A DNA stretch of 64,000 nt from Burkholderia stagnalis (GCF_902830275.1 NZ_CADESW010000003.1:124001-188000); one strand, 5' to 3'; numbered from the stretch's first letter, positions 38,024 to 47,750 are shown. Notes: generated by a model not told the origin, from the sequence alone. Translations and numbers: made by a program.

Positions 38024-38039
38024 AGCAAATACCGGGCCA
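38024..38039 (-). promoter_or_regulatory. sigma-54 promoter of the prpBC-acnD-prpF operon
   Basis: On the minus strand TGGCCCGGTATTTGCT matches the -24/-12 consensus, with GG and GC exactly 10 bases apart. Its -12 element is about 33 bp upstream of the prpB start. The neighbouring activator PrpR is a sigma-54 enhancer-binding protein. Confidence 0.87.
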
Positions 38040-38102
38040 GCTCGCGTGCCGGCGCTAACTCACTGATTCTTAAGCAACCGACCGGTGGCCTGGCTGGCCC
38101 GG

Positions 38103-38130
38103 TGATTTCAAATCAGAAACCCGCGGTTCC
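38103..38130. promoter_or_regulatory. candidate PrpR-binding dyads
   Basis: TGATTT-C-AAATCA (38103-38115) is a perfect inverted repeat, and GAAACC-CGC-GGTTCC (38116-38130) is an adjacent imperfect one. They are about 70-100 bp upstream of the sigma-54 promoter and next to the divergent prpR start, where an enhancer for PrpR would be expected. No experimental consensus was compared. Confidence 0.5.
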
Positions 38131-38163
38131 AAAACTGAAATTCAACGCGCATAATCGGTCGTC

Positions 38164-40146
<1,983 letters not shown>

Positions 40147-40173
40147 GCGCGGGACTGCCCGGCATGCGCCGCG

Positions 40174-41022
40174 TCACTGCGCGGCGCGCGTGCGCTGCAG
40201 CTGCTCGCCGAGCCCTTCCACGCCGAGCCGCACCGTCTGCCCCGGCTTCAGGTACACCGGCGCCGGCTTGATGCCCATCCCGACGCCCGGCGGCGTGCCG
40301 GTCGTGATCACGTCGCCCGGCTGCAGGCTCGTGCAGCGCGACAGGTACGCGATCAGTTGCGCGACCGTGAACACCATCGTGCGCGTGTTGCCCTTCTGGT
40401 AGCGATGGCCGTCGACCTCGAGCCACAGGTCGAGCTGCTGCGGATCGGGCACGTCGTCGCGCGTGACGAGCCACGGGCCGATCGGGCCGAACGTGTCGAA
40501 GCCCTTGCCCTTGTCCCACTGGCCGCCGCGCTCGATCTGCCATTCGCGTTCGGACACGTCGTTGACGACGCAATAGCCCGCGACGCAGTCGAGCGCGCGC
40601 GCCTCGTCGACGTCCTTGCACGCGGTGCCGATCACCACGCCCAGCTCGACTTCCCAATCGGTCTTCACCGAGCCTTTCGGGATGTCGATGCCGTCGTTCG
40701 GGCCGCACACCGAGCTCGTCCACTTGCCGAACACGACCGGCTCCTTCGGCACGGGCATCCCTGCTTCGGCCGCGTGATCGGCATAGTTCAGGCCGATGCC
40801 GATGAACTTGCCGATCCGTCCGACGCACGGGCCGATGCGCGGCTCGCCGGATACGAGCGGCAGCGTCGCCGGATCGATGGCGCGCAGCCGCGCGAGGCCG
40901 GCATCGGACAGCACGTCGCCGGCGAGATCCGCCACGTGTGCCGACAGATCGCGAATCCGGCCGTCCGCGTCGAGCATGCCGGGTTTTTCCTGGCCGAGGG
41001 GGCCATAGCGAAGCAGTTTCAT
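40174..41022 (-). CDS. fumarylacetoacetate hydrolase-family protein
   Basis: A 282-residue FAH-fold enzyme. The metal-binding region VFGKWTSSVCGPNDGIDIPK and TDWEVELGVVIG (Glu ligands) is intact, as is GDVITTGTPPGVGMGI near the C-terminus. The family splits or hydrolyses beta-diketo acids or hydratases/lyases of sugar acids (ureidoglycolate lyase, 2-keto-4-pentenoate hydratase, keto-rhamnonate hydrolase); the exact reaction cannot be chosen from sequence. The ATG at 41022 follows GAGAGG by nine bases, while an in-frame TTG three codons upstream is too close. It is convergent with prpR and diverges from the IclR regulator, its likely controller. Confidence 0.88.
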   Translation of the reverse strand: MKLLRYGPLGQEKPGMLDADGRIRDLSAHVADLAGDVLSDAGLARLRAIDPATLPLVSGEPRIGPCVGRIGKFIGIGLNYADHAAEAGMPVPKEPVVFGKWTSSVCGPNDGIDIPKGSVKTDWEVELGVVIGTACKDVDEARALDCVAGYCVVNDVSEREWQIERGGQWDKGKGFDTFGPIGPWLVTRDDVPDPQQLDLWLEVDGHRYQKGNTRTMVFTVAQLIAYLSRCTSLQPGDVITTGTPPGVGMGIKPAPVYLKPGQTVRLGVEGLGEQLQRTRAAQ

Positions 41023-41470
41023 CGAACTCAACCTCTCTTATCGGATGGGACAGGATACCGGCGCACGCGGCAGCGTGCCGCGAAGCGCCGGAGTCACGCG
41101 TCGATCGCCGATCTTTGTACCACCTGCGGCCGGCCGCGAAATGACGCGCGACGCATACCGACTATTGCAGCGCGCGCTGGCGTTGCGACGCAGCATCGCG
41201 GCCGTCGCTTCCGGCCCCATCTCATTGATTCATCATACGAAACAAATGTGCATTTTATTTCCATATTTGTCATCGAGATGGCCTATCATCCTTTCCTGTT
41301 TAGTAACGATCGGTAAAAAGACGCCGCATTAATTCCAAATTGTTTGTTGTTATGCTCGACCGAAGTGCGCTCACCGACAGCCGCGAGCTTTGCATATGGG
41401 CGTTGCAAAGCCGTCATGCGTGTTCTGTCAACCGATCGTGAGCATTTCACCGACCCACGATACCAACGCA
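41023..41470. other. 448-bp divergent regulatory region, FAH gene / IclR gene
   Basis: No gene recognised. The middle (about 41220-41350) is AT-rich for this genome. An inverted repeat ACAAAT (41242-41247) ... ATTTGT (41265-41270) lies there and is a candidate IclR operator. The exact start of the IclR gene is uncertain, so part of the right end could be coding. Confidence 0.5.
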
Positions 41471-42292
41471 ATGCAGATCATCAATGACCGCCTCCCCGTT
41501 GACGACGCCCACGGAGACGGCGGGGGACTTGAACGCTATCGCGCCCCCGCGCTCGACAAGGGGCTCGACATCCTCGAGTTGCTGTCCGAGCAGAAGGAAG
41601 GGCTCACCCGCACGGAAATCACGAAGGAACTCGGCCGCAACGCGAGCGAGATCTACCGGATGCTCGAACGCCTGGTCGCGCGCCGCTACGTGATGCGCTC
41701 CACGGGCGGCGACCGCTACACGCTCAGCCTCAAGCTGTTCGCGCTCGCGCATCGCCATCCGCCGATGAACCGCCTGATCGCCGAAGCGCTGCCGCCGATG
41801 CAGCGGTTCGCCGATCTGGCCGAGCAATCCTGCCACCTGTCCGTCTACGATCGCGGCAACCTGCTCGTGATCGCGCAGGTGGACGCGCCCGGCCAGTGGG
41901 GCGTGTCGGTGCGGCTCGGCTCGCGCATCGGGCTGGCCGATTCCACGTCGGGCCGCGTGCTGCTGGCGTTCCAGTCGTCCGAGCACCGCGCGACCATGCT
42001 GACCGAGCATCGCAAGGGCAGGGGCGACGCGCCGCTGAACGAGCAGGAACTCGCGCAGGCATGCCAGACGATCCGCCAGGACGGCTTCGTGTGCCAGGAC
42101 AATCAACAGGCGTTCGGCATCACGGACCTCGGCGCGCCGATTCTCGGCCCGTCCGGCCACGCGATCGCCGCGCTGACCTGCCCGTACATGCGCCGCATCG
42201 ATACGAGCACGGCCCCCTCCATCGACGAGGCGCTCGAGCGGCTGCGCGCCGCCGCCGCGACACTGTCGATGGGCCGCGCCGGCGCGAACTGA
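41471..42292 (+). CDS. IclR-family transcriptional regulator
   Basis: A 273-residue regulator. The winged HTH is at about 25-95 (ALDKGLDILELLSEQKEGLT, EITKELGRNASEIYRMLERL) and the C-terminal ligand domain runs from about 110 (MQRFADLAEQSCHLSVYDRG, RLGSRIGLADSTSGRVLLAF). The divergent FAH-family gene is the natural target. The start is uncertain: the ATG at 41471 (MQIINDRLPV) has no strong ribosome-binding site, and an upstream in-frame start would add about 27 residues without family similarity. Confidence 0.88.
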   Translation: MQIINDRLPVDDAHGDGGGLERYRAPALDKGLDILELLSEQKEGLTRTEITKELGRNASEIYRMLERLVARRYVMRSTGGDRYTLSLKLFALAHRHPPMNRLIAEALPPMQRFADLAEQSCHLSVYDRGNLLVIAQVDAPGQWGVSVRLGSRIGLADSTSGRVLLAFQSSEHRATMLTEHRKGRGDAPLNEQELAQACQTIRQDGFVCQDNQQAFGITDLGAPILGPSGHAIAALTCPYMRRIDTSTAPSIDEALERLRAAAATLSMGRAGAN

Positions 42293-42439
42293 CGGGCGGC
42301 CGCGCGCGTACCACTGCGACGCCGGTGCGATGCCGGCGCCGCGGTGGCATCGCGCGCGCCGCTTCCGGCATGGCGGCTACGCTAAAATAGCGGCCCTCTC
42401 CAAAACTACGGCGGCCGGCCATGCCGGCGGCCGTGTCTG

Positions 42440-42991
42440 ATGAATGTCATGGCCAAACTTCTGAGCGATCTCGAATTCCAGCGTTTCTCCGAACTCCAGC
42501 AGAAGCAGGCAAGCTTCACGATCACGCCCGAAGAGGCGGACGAACTGCGCGACATCGTCGCGCGCGCGCAAAAGAAGCGCGACGACCGCGCTGCCGCGAT
42601 GCAGGCGATCGAAAACTACATCGAGCAGTTCGACATCACGCCGGACGAGCTTTTCTCGCCCGAGCAGATCGGCGACGCCGCCCGCACCTACGGGCTCATC
42701 ACCGCAGCCAAGAAAGAGCGCACGCTGCCGCCGTCGATCACGTTCAACGGCAAGCCGTATCAATGGACCAAGACGCTCCCGGACGACGTGCGCGGCGCGC
42801 TGTTCGACGCGTTCACGGCCGGCGAATCCGTCAAGCGCTTCATCGCGATGCCGAAGGACGGCGCGCGCTGTGCGCTGACGATCGCGCGTCTCGAGCGCGA
42901 AACGGGCGCTGTCTACGCCGACCTGCATCTTGAAGAACTCGCGATTTCGCGCGAGCAGGTGAACGACGCGGCGACGAAACTGGCCGCCTGA
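42440..42991 (+). CDS. divergent H-NS-like protein lacking the DNA-binding motif
   Basis: A 183-residue protein. The stretch IENYIEQFDITPDEL (about 57-71) matches IRAKIEEFDITPEEL of the 96-residue H-NS encoded at 46425-46715. The following LPP...W segment (96-109) aligns in spacing with LPP...W of H-NS (62-75), but the DNA-contact motif after the tryptophan (WSGRGRAPAW in H-NS) is replaced here by WTKTLPDDVR. A unique 75-residue C-terminal extension follows. I infer a paralogue that may still hetero-oligomerise. CGCTA-AAA-TAGCG (42380-42392) overlaps a possible -10 box. The first Met is used; the fourth codon is also ATG. The repeat array starts 84 bp downstream. Confidence 0.75.
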   Translation: MNVMAKLLSDLEFQRFSELQQKQASFTITPEEADELRDIVARAQKKRDDRAAAMQAIENYIEQFDITPDELFSPEQIGDAARTYGLITAAKKERTLPPSITFNGKPYQWTKTLPDDVRGALFDAFTAGESVKRFIAMPKDGARCALTIARLERETGAVYADLHLEELAISREQVNDAATKLAA

Positions 42992-43524
42992 CCCCGCGGC
43001 CGCACATGGCCGACACCGGCGCGCCGTGCTGCAATGGCCGGCGCCGCACCCATGGGAGCCCGGCGTGCGCCGGCTCCCGAAAAGCCTCACTTCAAGCTCC
43101 CGCAAGCGCTCACCTGCGCATCCCGAAAGGGCTCACCTCAGTTTCCCGCAGACGCTCACCTCAGCTTCCCGAAAAGGCTCACTGTCGTCTCCTGAAAAGG
43201 CTCACCGAGGCTTCCCGAAAAGGCTCACTGCAGTCTCCCGAAAAGACTCACCTTGGCCTCCCGGAACGGCTCACCCAAGGCTCCCGGAGAGGCTCACCGG
43301 CCTATCCCGAAAGGGCTCACCAACTGCTCCCGAAAGCGCTCACCAGGCGTTCCCGGAAAGGCTCACTGCGGCTTCCCGAAAAAGCTCACCTTTGATATTC
43401 CGGCGACGCGAAGGCATCGCGAAGCTTGCGTTGCTGCCGCTTCGCCACGCTTCAATGTCGCGGCCGGATCGTTGCCAGCGCATCGATTCAGCGTGCGGCC
43501 GATGGCGGGGCGACACCGCCGACG
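42992..43524. other. 533-bp non-coding region holding a 23-bp repeat array
   Basis: Most of this gap between the H-NS-like gene and the convergent acetyltransferase gene is the 14-unit array (separate entry). The 83 bp before it and the 128 bp after it contain nothing recognisable. All three forward frames are free of stops across the array because the unit has no stop codon, but 23 is not a multiple of three, so no single repeating peptide is encoded. Confidence 0.7.
43075..43396 (+). repeat. 14-copy array of a 23-bp repeat (TCCCGAAAAGGCTCACC + 6 variable)
   Basis: Fourteen units of exactly 23 bases follow head to tail without any change of length. A 17-base conserved part (consensus TCCCGAAAAGGCTCACC) alternates with six nearly free bases. 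T1, C2, C3, G5 and the block CTCAC (12-16) are the same in all 14 units, while positions 6-11 vary moderately. Preserved length and invariant ends with a variable centre and spacer suggest selection on a bound motif. The same 17-mer, with one or no mismatch to individual units, occurs 1 bp after the stop of the H-NS gene at 46425, in the same orientation relative to that gene. Confidence 0.95.
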
Positions 43525-45888
43525 TCACGCGTCGGCCTGCAGCTTCATCCTGAAGCCCACGACGCCGGGTTCCTCCGTCGACGTGACCGCGAACCCGCAT
43601 GCTCGCGCCAGCGAGATCATCGGCGTGTTCTCGCGCAGCGCCTCGCCGACCATCCACGGAGTGCCGCGCGACCGCGCATATTCGATGATGCGCGCCATCA
43701 GCAGACGCCCGAGCCCCTTGCCCTTCTGATCGGGCCGGATCGCGATCGCGAACTCGGTCGTCTCGTTGTCCGGATCGGTTACCGCGCGCACGGCGCCCAG
43801 CGTGTGCGACTGGCCGGCGCCGTCGTCGACCGACGCGATGAATGCCATCTCGCGGTCGTAGTCGATCTGCGTCATGCGCGCGAGCTGCGAGTGATCGAAG
43901 CTGCGCACCGCGCCGAAGAAGCGCATCCGCAGATCTTCCGGCGTCATCGCGCCGAGCAGTTCGTTGTGCGCGGCCTCGTCCTCCGGGCGGATCGGCCGGA
44001 TCGTCATCGTCCCGCCCTCCCACGCGAGCGTTCGCTCGAGATGGCGCGGATACGGCATGATCGCGAGCCGGCTGCGGCCCGTCGCCAGCGTGATGCGCGG
44101 CGCCACCACCCGCACGCGATCGGGCAATACGCGCAGCGTGACCGTCATCGCGACCACTTCGCGCACGTCGCACACCACCTGCGACAGCGCGGTGAACGCG
44201 CCGAGCGCGGGTTCGACCGGCGTGCGGCGCGCGTACGGCGAGCGCTCCATCACCGCGCGTGCGAGCACGGTGTTCAGCGGCGGCAGCCCGTAGACGACGA
44301 ACGGCGCCGACGCGCCGTCCGGCGGCGGCACCGCATAGCGGAAGACCGGGCCGAAGTTCGGGTCGTCGTGCATGTCGACCGTCACGTCGACGATCGCCGC
44401 ATCCGGCGCGTCGCCCGGCGCCGCACCTTGCAGGCCGAAATGGGACAACCACTGCGCCGCGGCCTCGCCCGCGAGTTCGTGCTGCCCCGCTTCCACCATC
44501 CGGCGCGCCGCATCCTGCGCGGACGCGACGCACGCCGCCGGCTGCGGCGGCGTGGCCTCCGGCGTCTGCATCAACAGCTCGCGGCCGAGGTTGTAGTCGA
44601 CGAGACGCGCGTACGCACGCGCGAGCCGCTGCGGCGTCGTATGCACGGGAATGCCGTTCGCATGCAGCGCGTCGCGCGTCGCCGCATCGACCGCGCCAAA
44701 GAAACACGCGAGGATGCCGCGATGCGCATGCTGGCGCGTGTCGATCAGCATGCGCGCGACGGCGTCGGCCGGCGCGCTGTGCGACGTCGAATGCACGACG
44801 AACAGCGTGCCGGTTTGCGGAAACGGCGCAAGCGCGCGCACCACCGCGCCGAAATGCTCGGGGCGTGCGTCGTCGCCGAGCGTCAGTGGATTGGCGGGCG
44901 CGTCGAGGTGCGGCAGCGCGGCGGAGACGGCCGCCGTGGCCGCCTCAGGCCATTCGGCCAGCACGTCGCGCACCTCCGCGACGGCATCGACCGCGAGCTT
45001 CGCGACGCCCGCGTCGCTCGTCACGAGGGTCGCCGCACCACGCGCCGTGACACGGCCGACGCCGAGCGTCTCGATCTCGTCGAGCAGATCGTCGAGCGCG
45101 TCGACCCGCACCATCCCCGCGCGCTGAAACGCCGCCGTATACAGCGCATCGCCCGGATCCGCCCGGCCGGTGCGCAACGCGAGCACGGGCTTGTTGCGCG
45201 CGGCCGCACGCGCGGCCGACATGAACTTGCGCGCCGCCTGCACGGTGTCGAGCTCGAGCAGGATCGCCCGCGTGCCGGGATCGCTCGCCAGGTAGTCGAG
45301 CACGTCGCCCGCGTCGACATCGGCCTCGCCGCCCAGCGCGACGACGTGCGAAAAGCCGAGGCCGCGCGCCTGCGCCCAGCCGAGCACGGCGTTCGTCAGC
45401 GCGTTCGACTGCGACACCCAGGCGACGCCGCCGGGGCGCACCGTGTAGGCCGGCGCGCCGAAATGCGCATGCCGCGCCGGCGACAGCACGCCGAGGCTGC
45501 CCGGCCCGACGATACGGAGGACGAACGGCCGCGCCGCCTTGAGCGTGCGCTCGAGCGCCGCGCGATCCGCGGCGGTGCGCACCTCGCCGACGATCACCGC
45601 GACCCGTGTGCCGAGGGTGCCGAGCTTCTGCACGATGCCGGGCCAGGTCGCGGGCGGCGTGCAGATCACGGCGACCGACGGCGGCGCCGGCAGCCGGCCG
45701 ACGTCCGCGACGACGGGGTAGCCGTTCAACTCGCGGTGCTTCGGGTTGACCGGCCACACGGCCCCCTGGAACGCGCCGTCGAGCACGCGCGCCCACACCA
45801 TCGCGCCGATACTGCCCGCGCGCGGCGATGCACCGATGACCGCAACGGACCTGGGCTGGAACAGCGCATCGAGATGGCGAACAGTCAC
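43525..45888 (-). CDS. Pat-type protein lysine acetyltransferase (inactive acyl-CoA synthetase + GNAT)
   Basis: A 787-residue two-part protein. Residues 1 to about 590 have the NDP-forming acyl-CoA synthetase layout: CoA-binding FQPRSVAVIGASPRAGSIGA, then VAWVSQSNALTNAVLGWAQA. The loop that carries the phosphohistidine in active synthetases (SHTGAL type) is absent between LALRTGRADPGD and ALYTAAFQRAG, so this half should be regulatory. The C-terminal 160 residues are a GNAT domain (RPDQKGKGLGRLLMARIIEY). This is the layout of Pat/PatZ, which acetylates and inactivates acetyl- and propionyl-CoA synthetases. The start is a GTG at 45888 with GGAG upstream. Proximity to the propionate genes fits such a role. 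Confidence 0.88.
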   Translation of the reverse strand: MTVRHLDALFQPRSVAVIGASPRAGSIGAMVWARVLDGAFQGAVWPVNPKHRELNGYPVVADVGRLPAPPSVAVICTPPATWPGIVQKLGTLGTRVAVIVGEVRTAADRAALERTLKAARPFVLRIVGPGSLGVLSPARHAHFGAPAYTVRPGGVAWVSQSNALTNAVLGWAQARGLGFSHVVALGGEADVDAGDVLDYLASDPGTRAILLELDTVQAARKFMSAARAAARNKPVLALRTGRADPGDALYTAAFQRAGMVRVDALDDLLDEIETLGVGRVTARGAATLVTSDAGVAKLAVDAVAEVRDVLAEWPEAATAAVSAALPHLDAPANPLTLGDDARPEHFGAVVRALAPFPQTGTLFVVHSTSHSAPADAVARMLIDTRQHAHRGILACFFGAVDAATRDALHANGIPVHTTPQRLARAYARLVDYNLGRELLMQTPEATPPQPAACVASAQDAARRMVEAGQHELAGEAAAQWLSHFGLQGAAPGDAPDAAIVDVTVDMHDDPNFGPVFRYAVPPPDGASAPFVVYGLPPLNTVLARAVMERSPYARRTPVEPALGAFTALSQVVCDVREVVAMTVTLRVLPDRVRVVAPRITLATGRSRLAIMPYPRHLERTLAWEGGTMTIRPIRPEDEAAHNELLGAMTPEDLRMRFFGAVRSFDHSQLARMTQIDYDREMAFIASVDDGAGQSHTLGAVRAVTDPDNETTEFAIAIRPDQKGKGLGRLLMARIIEYARSRGTPWMVGEALRENTPMISLARACGFAVTSTEEPGVVGFRMKLQADA

Positions 45889-46083
45889 ATCGGCTCCATA
45901 CGGTAAGGAAAGACGGCCGGCCCCGGCTCGGCGAGCCGCGCGCCCGGTCGACGCGAGTTCAAGCATAGGCGAACCGCCCGCGGCTGCCTATATGCCGAAC
46001 GGCCAGCTACCTGCCCGCGATCAAGCCGCGCATCATGCATTCATGCAGCACCTCGGCAACGGCAACGCGGCCGACCTGGCAAA

Positions 46084-46122
46084 GGTGAGGATTTACAGGA
46101 GCGAAGGTGAGAATGTTCGGGA
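46084..46122 (-). repeat. two degenerate copies of the 17-bp array motif
   Basis: Read on the + strand, GGTGAGGATTTACAGGA (46084-46100) and GGTGAGAATGTTCGGGA (46106-46122) match the complement of the array consensus (GGTGAGCCTTTTCGGGA) at 13 and 14 of 17 positions. They are 22 bases apart, close to the 23-base period of the main array. Confidence 0.6.
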
Positions 46123-46348
46123 ATTGCGCGCCGGAATGCGCGAAAACGCCAAAGGTGATGAAAACATGCGCGGCACATGCACCACGCGCATCGCGCGCGG
46201 GAGCACATGGGCGACATGCGATTACCGCGCTGTTTACCGGAAATCGGCGCGACATGCGGATAAATCGCGGCGCTTTAACGGATTGGCGTACGGCAATCGC
46301 ACCGCGCGCCGTCGCGATTCGGCGAATCGCCCTGCTTCGCGCCGCCCC

Positions 46349-46390
46349 AAAAACAAAACGGTGCGATGGCCATTCGGCCATGCGCACCGT
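46349..46390 (-). terminator. terminator of the H-NS gene
   Basis: On the minus strand ACGGTGCG-(c)-ATGGCC, loop GAAT, GGCCAT-CGCACCGT, followed by TTTTGTTTTT: 14 base pairs with one bulged base. It lies 35 bp after the H-NS stop, so the repeat copy at 46407-46423 is inside the 3' UTR. Confidence 0.9.
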
Positions 46391-46406
46391 CAGTCAGCGC
46401 GGGAAA

Positions 46407-46423
46407 GGTGAGGCTTTTCGGGA
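46407..46423 (-). repeat. single array-type motif in the 3' UTR of H-NS
   Basis: On the minus strand TCCCGAAAAGCCTCACC begins 2 nt after the H-NS TGA. It differs from the array consensus at one base, and its first 16 bases are identical to the first array unit at 43075 (TCCCGAAAAGCCTCAC). Confidence 0.85.
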
Positions 46424-46424
46424 G

Positions 46425-46715
46425 TCAGTCCTTGATCAGGAAACGCGCCCGGTTCTTGCCGAGCCAGGCCGGCGCACGGCCGCGGCCACTCCAGGTTTCG
46501 CCGGTCTTCGGATTGAGATACTTCGGCGGCAGCGGACGCTTGGCCTTGACAGGCGCGGCCGTGGAACGGAAGCCGAGTTCCTCCGGCGTAATGTCGAATT
46601 CCTCGATCTTCGCGCGGATCGACGCGATGGCGTCGGTAATCGCCTTTTCGCGTTCCTTATCGATCTTCTGCTGAAGCTTTTCGAGTTGCGCTGTCAGTTG
46701 CCTGTAGGTCGCCAT
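46425..46715 (-). CDS. H-NS family nucleoid protein
   Basis: A 96-residue H-NS-like protein of the short Burkholderia type. The N-terminal half is a coiled-coil oligomerisation region (MATYRQLTAQLEKLQQKIDK and on), followed by IEEFDITPEELGF and the C-terminal DNA-binding motif TGETWSGRGRAPAWLGKNRA (about 71-90), with the core GRGRxPxW that inserts into the minor groove of AT-rich DNA. It is a single gene with its own terminator. It faces the divergent paralogue at 42440-42991 across the acetyltransferase gene. It silences AT-rich, often horizontally acquired genes in related bacteria. Confidence 0.92.
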   Translation of the reverse strand: MATYRQLTAQLEKLQQKIDKEREKAITDAIASIRAKIEEFDITPEELGFRSTAAPVKAKRPLPPKYLNPKTGETWSGRGRAPAWLGKNRARFLIKD

Positions 46716-46819
46716 ATGGATGGAGTTCCCTGAGTGTTATTTATGAAAAATAGGTGACTCGAAGCAAATAGAAAAGGCCCCGGCGCGATCGGGAAACTCC
46801 TCGGCCTGAGAAAACGGGA

Positions 46820-47107
46820 TCAATAACCGCTTTTCTTCTTGCATGCGAAGAGAAGGCTCCTTACGCCGCCGTCGACCGACTGCTGCAGCACGTCGAATTC
46901 GCCATTGCAGGTGGCGCGTGCGTTGTCCGTGCAATTGCTCCACGAATCGCCGCTCGTGCATTGCACCAGCGTGGTCGGACGCCCATCCGAAGTAAACAGC
47001 GGGGCACTTCCGCCGCAACCCCCGAGCGCCGCCATGAGAGCCATCGCCCCGGCCTGTCGCATCAGCGCTCCAGGCCGTCGACAGACCGACGCAAGCATGT
47101 GTTTCAT
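46820..47107 (-). CDS. small lipoprotein of unknown function
   Basis: A 95-residue predicted outer-membrane lipoprotein. The signal region (RQAGAMALMAALGGC) ends with the lipobox cysteine C31. The mature part has four more cysteines (VQCTSGDSWSNCTDNARATC and LLFACKK), probably two disulfides, and no known domain. The start MKHMLASV at 47107 follows GGAAAG; an in-frame ATG five codons earlier is less likely. It lies 61 bp before the next minus-strand lipid/BON-like gene and upstream of H-NS with about 100 bp between. Confidence 0.72.
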   Translation of the reverse strand: MKHMLASVCRRPGALMRQAGAMALMAALGGCGGSAPLFTSDGRPTTLVQCTSGDSWSNCTDNARATCNGEFDVLQQSVDGGVRSLLFACKKKSGY

Positions 47108-47168
47108 TGTTCTTTCCGTCAACCTTTTTTTAAATGTCGCGAGTATGCCATGTCATTCCGCACACACG

Positions 47169-47711
47169 TCAATTCGGCACCCGGTCGGGCCGCGCGCGCG
47201 TCTTGTACGGCACCGACCGGTGCGGATCGTCGGTGATGCGAACGAAAACCTGCTCGACGTCGGGCAGTGCCTCCAGCTCCCGCTGCAGCGCCGCACGATC
47301 GAACGACGCGCTCGCGCATCCTTCCACGTAGATGAACCGCCGCTGCACGGTGATCCACAGACTCGTGCCGCCCAGGCTTGCCGAGCCGGCGAAGTGCGCC
47401 TTCGCCGCGTCCGCGATCGGCGCGTCGTACATATACGAGTTCGGCTTCGTGCAGCGATGCGCGAGCCAGCAGGTCGTGCCGCGCTCGGCGCGGTAATGCG
47501 CGTCGTCCGCCATCTCCGCCTTGGTCATCCACGGCCCGAGCGGCACCGGGCATCCGGCGACGTCCTGCGACAGCGCGACGAACGGATCGTTGTACCAGTT
47601 GCGCCGCGCGGCCTGCTCGCCGGCCGCGTCCTGTTGCGCACGCGCGGATGCCGCCAGCACGGACGCCGCCAGCGTCACGGCCAGCCACCGCGCGATGCAG
47701 GTTCGCTTCAT
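47169..47711 (-). CDS. secreted BON-domain-like protein
   Basis: A 180-residue exported protein: signal peptide with a cut near ASARA (residue 25), a Cys-containing middle (QDVAGCPVPLGPWMTKAEMA, RGTTCWLAHRCTKPNSYMYD), and a C-terminal BON-like half (DAAKAHFAGSASLGGTSLWI, then VQRRFIYVEGCASASFDRAA, ELEALPDVEQVFVRITDDPH). BON domains bind membranes or protect the envelope; no precise role can be given. It is read in the same direction as the sigma-54 regulator upstream, with a 39-bp gap, so the two may share a message. Confidence 0.7.
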   Translation of the reverse strand: MKRTCIARWLAVTLAASVLAASARAQQDAAGEQAARRNWYNDPFVALSQDVAGCPVPLGPWMTKAEMADDAHYRAERGTTCWLAHRCTKPNSYMYDAPIADAAKAHFAGSASLGGTSLWITVQRRFIYVEGCASASFDRAALQRELEALPDVEQVFVRITDDPHRSVPYKTRARPDRVPN

Positions 47712-47750
47712 TGCCGCCTCCTCGTTCGGGCCGCGCCGGCACGCGCGGCA

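Larger units (their letters stand above)
45889..46424. other. 536-bp non-coding region with scattered repeat copies and H-NS terminator
   Basis: Lies between the start of the acetyltransferase gene and the stop of H-NS, both on the minus strand. It contains three copies of the array motif, all in minus orientation (46084-46100, 46106-46122, 46407-46423), and the H-NS terminator. No gene was recognised. Confidence 0.65.

Noticed and set aside
33090-38066. Very long open frame on the + strand opposite acnD-prpC-prpB
   Set aside because: Antisense shadow caused by high GC content; the minus strand has four complete known enzymes here.
43075-43396. CRISPR array
   Set aside because: Unit is 23 bp in total with six-base spacers, repeats are imperfect throughout, and no cas genes are in the window. 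Spacers of six bases cannot serve as guides.
43006-43729. Repetitive coding sequence across the 23-bp array
   Set aside because: All three forward frames stay open because the unit lacks stop codons, and the period is not a multiple of three. No frame has a ribosome-binding site or codon bias, and peptides would be rich in Arg/Pro/Ser without a fold.
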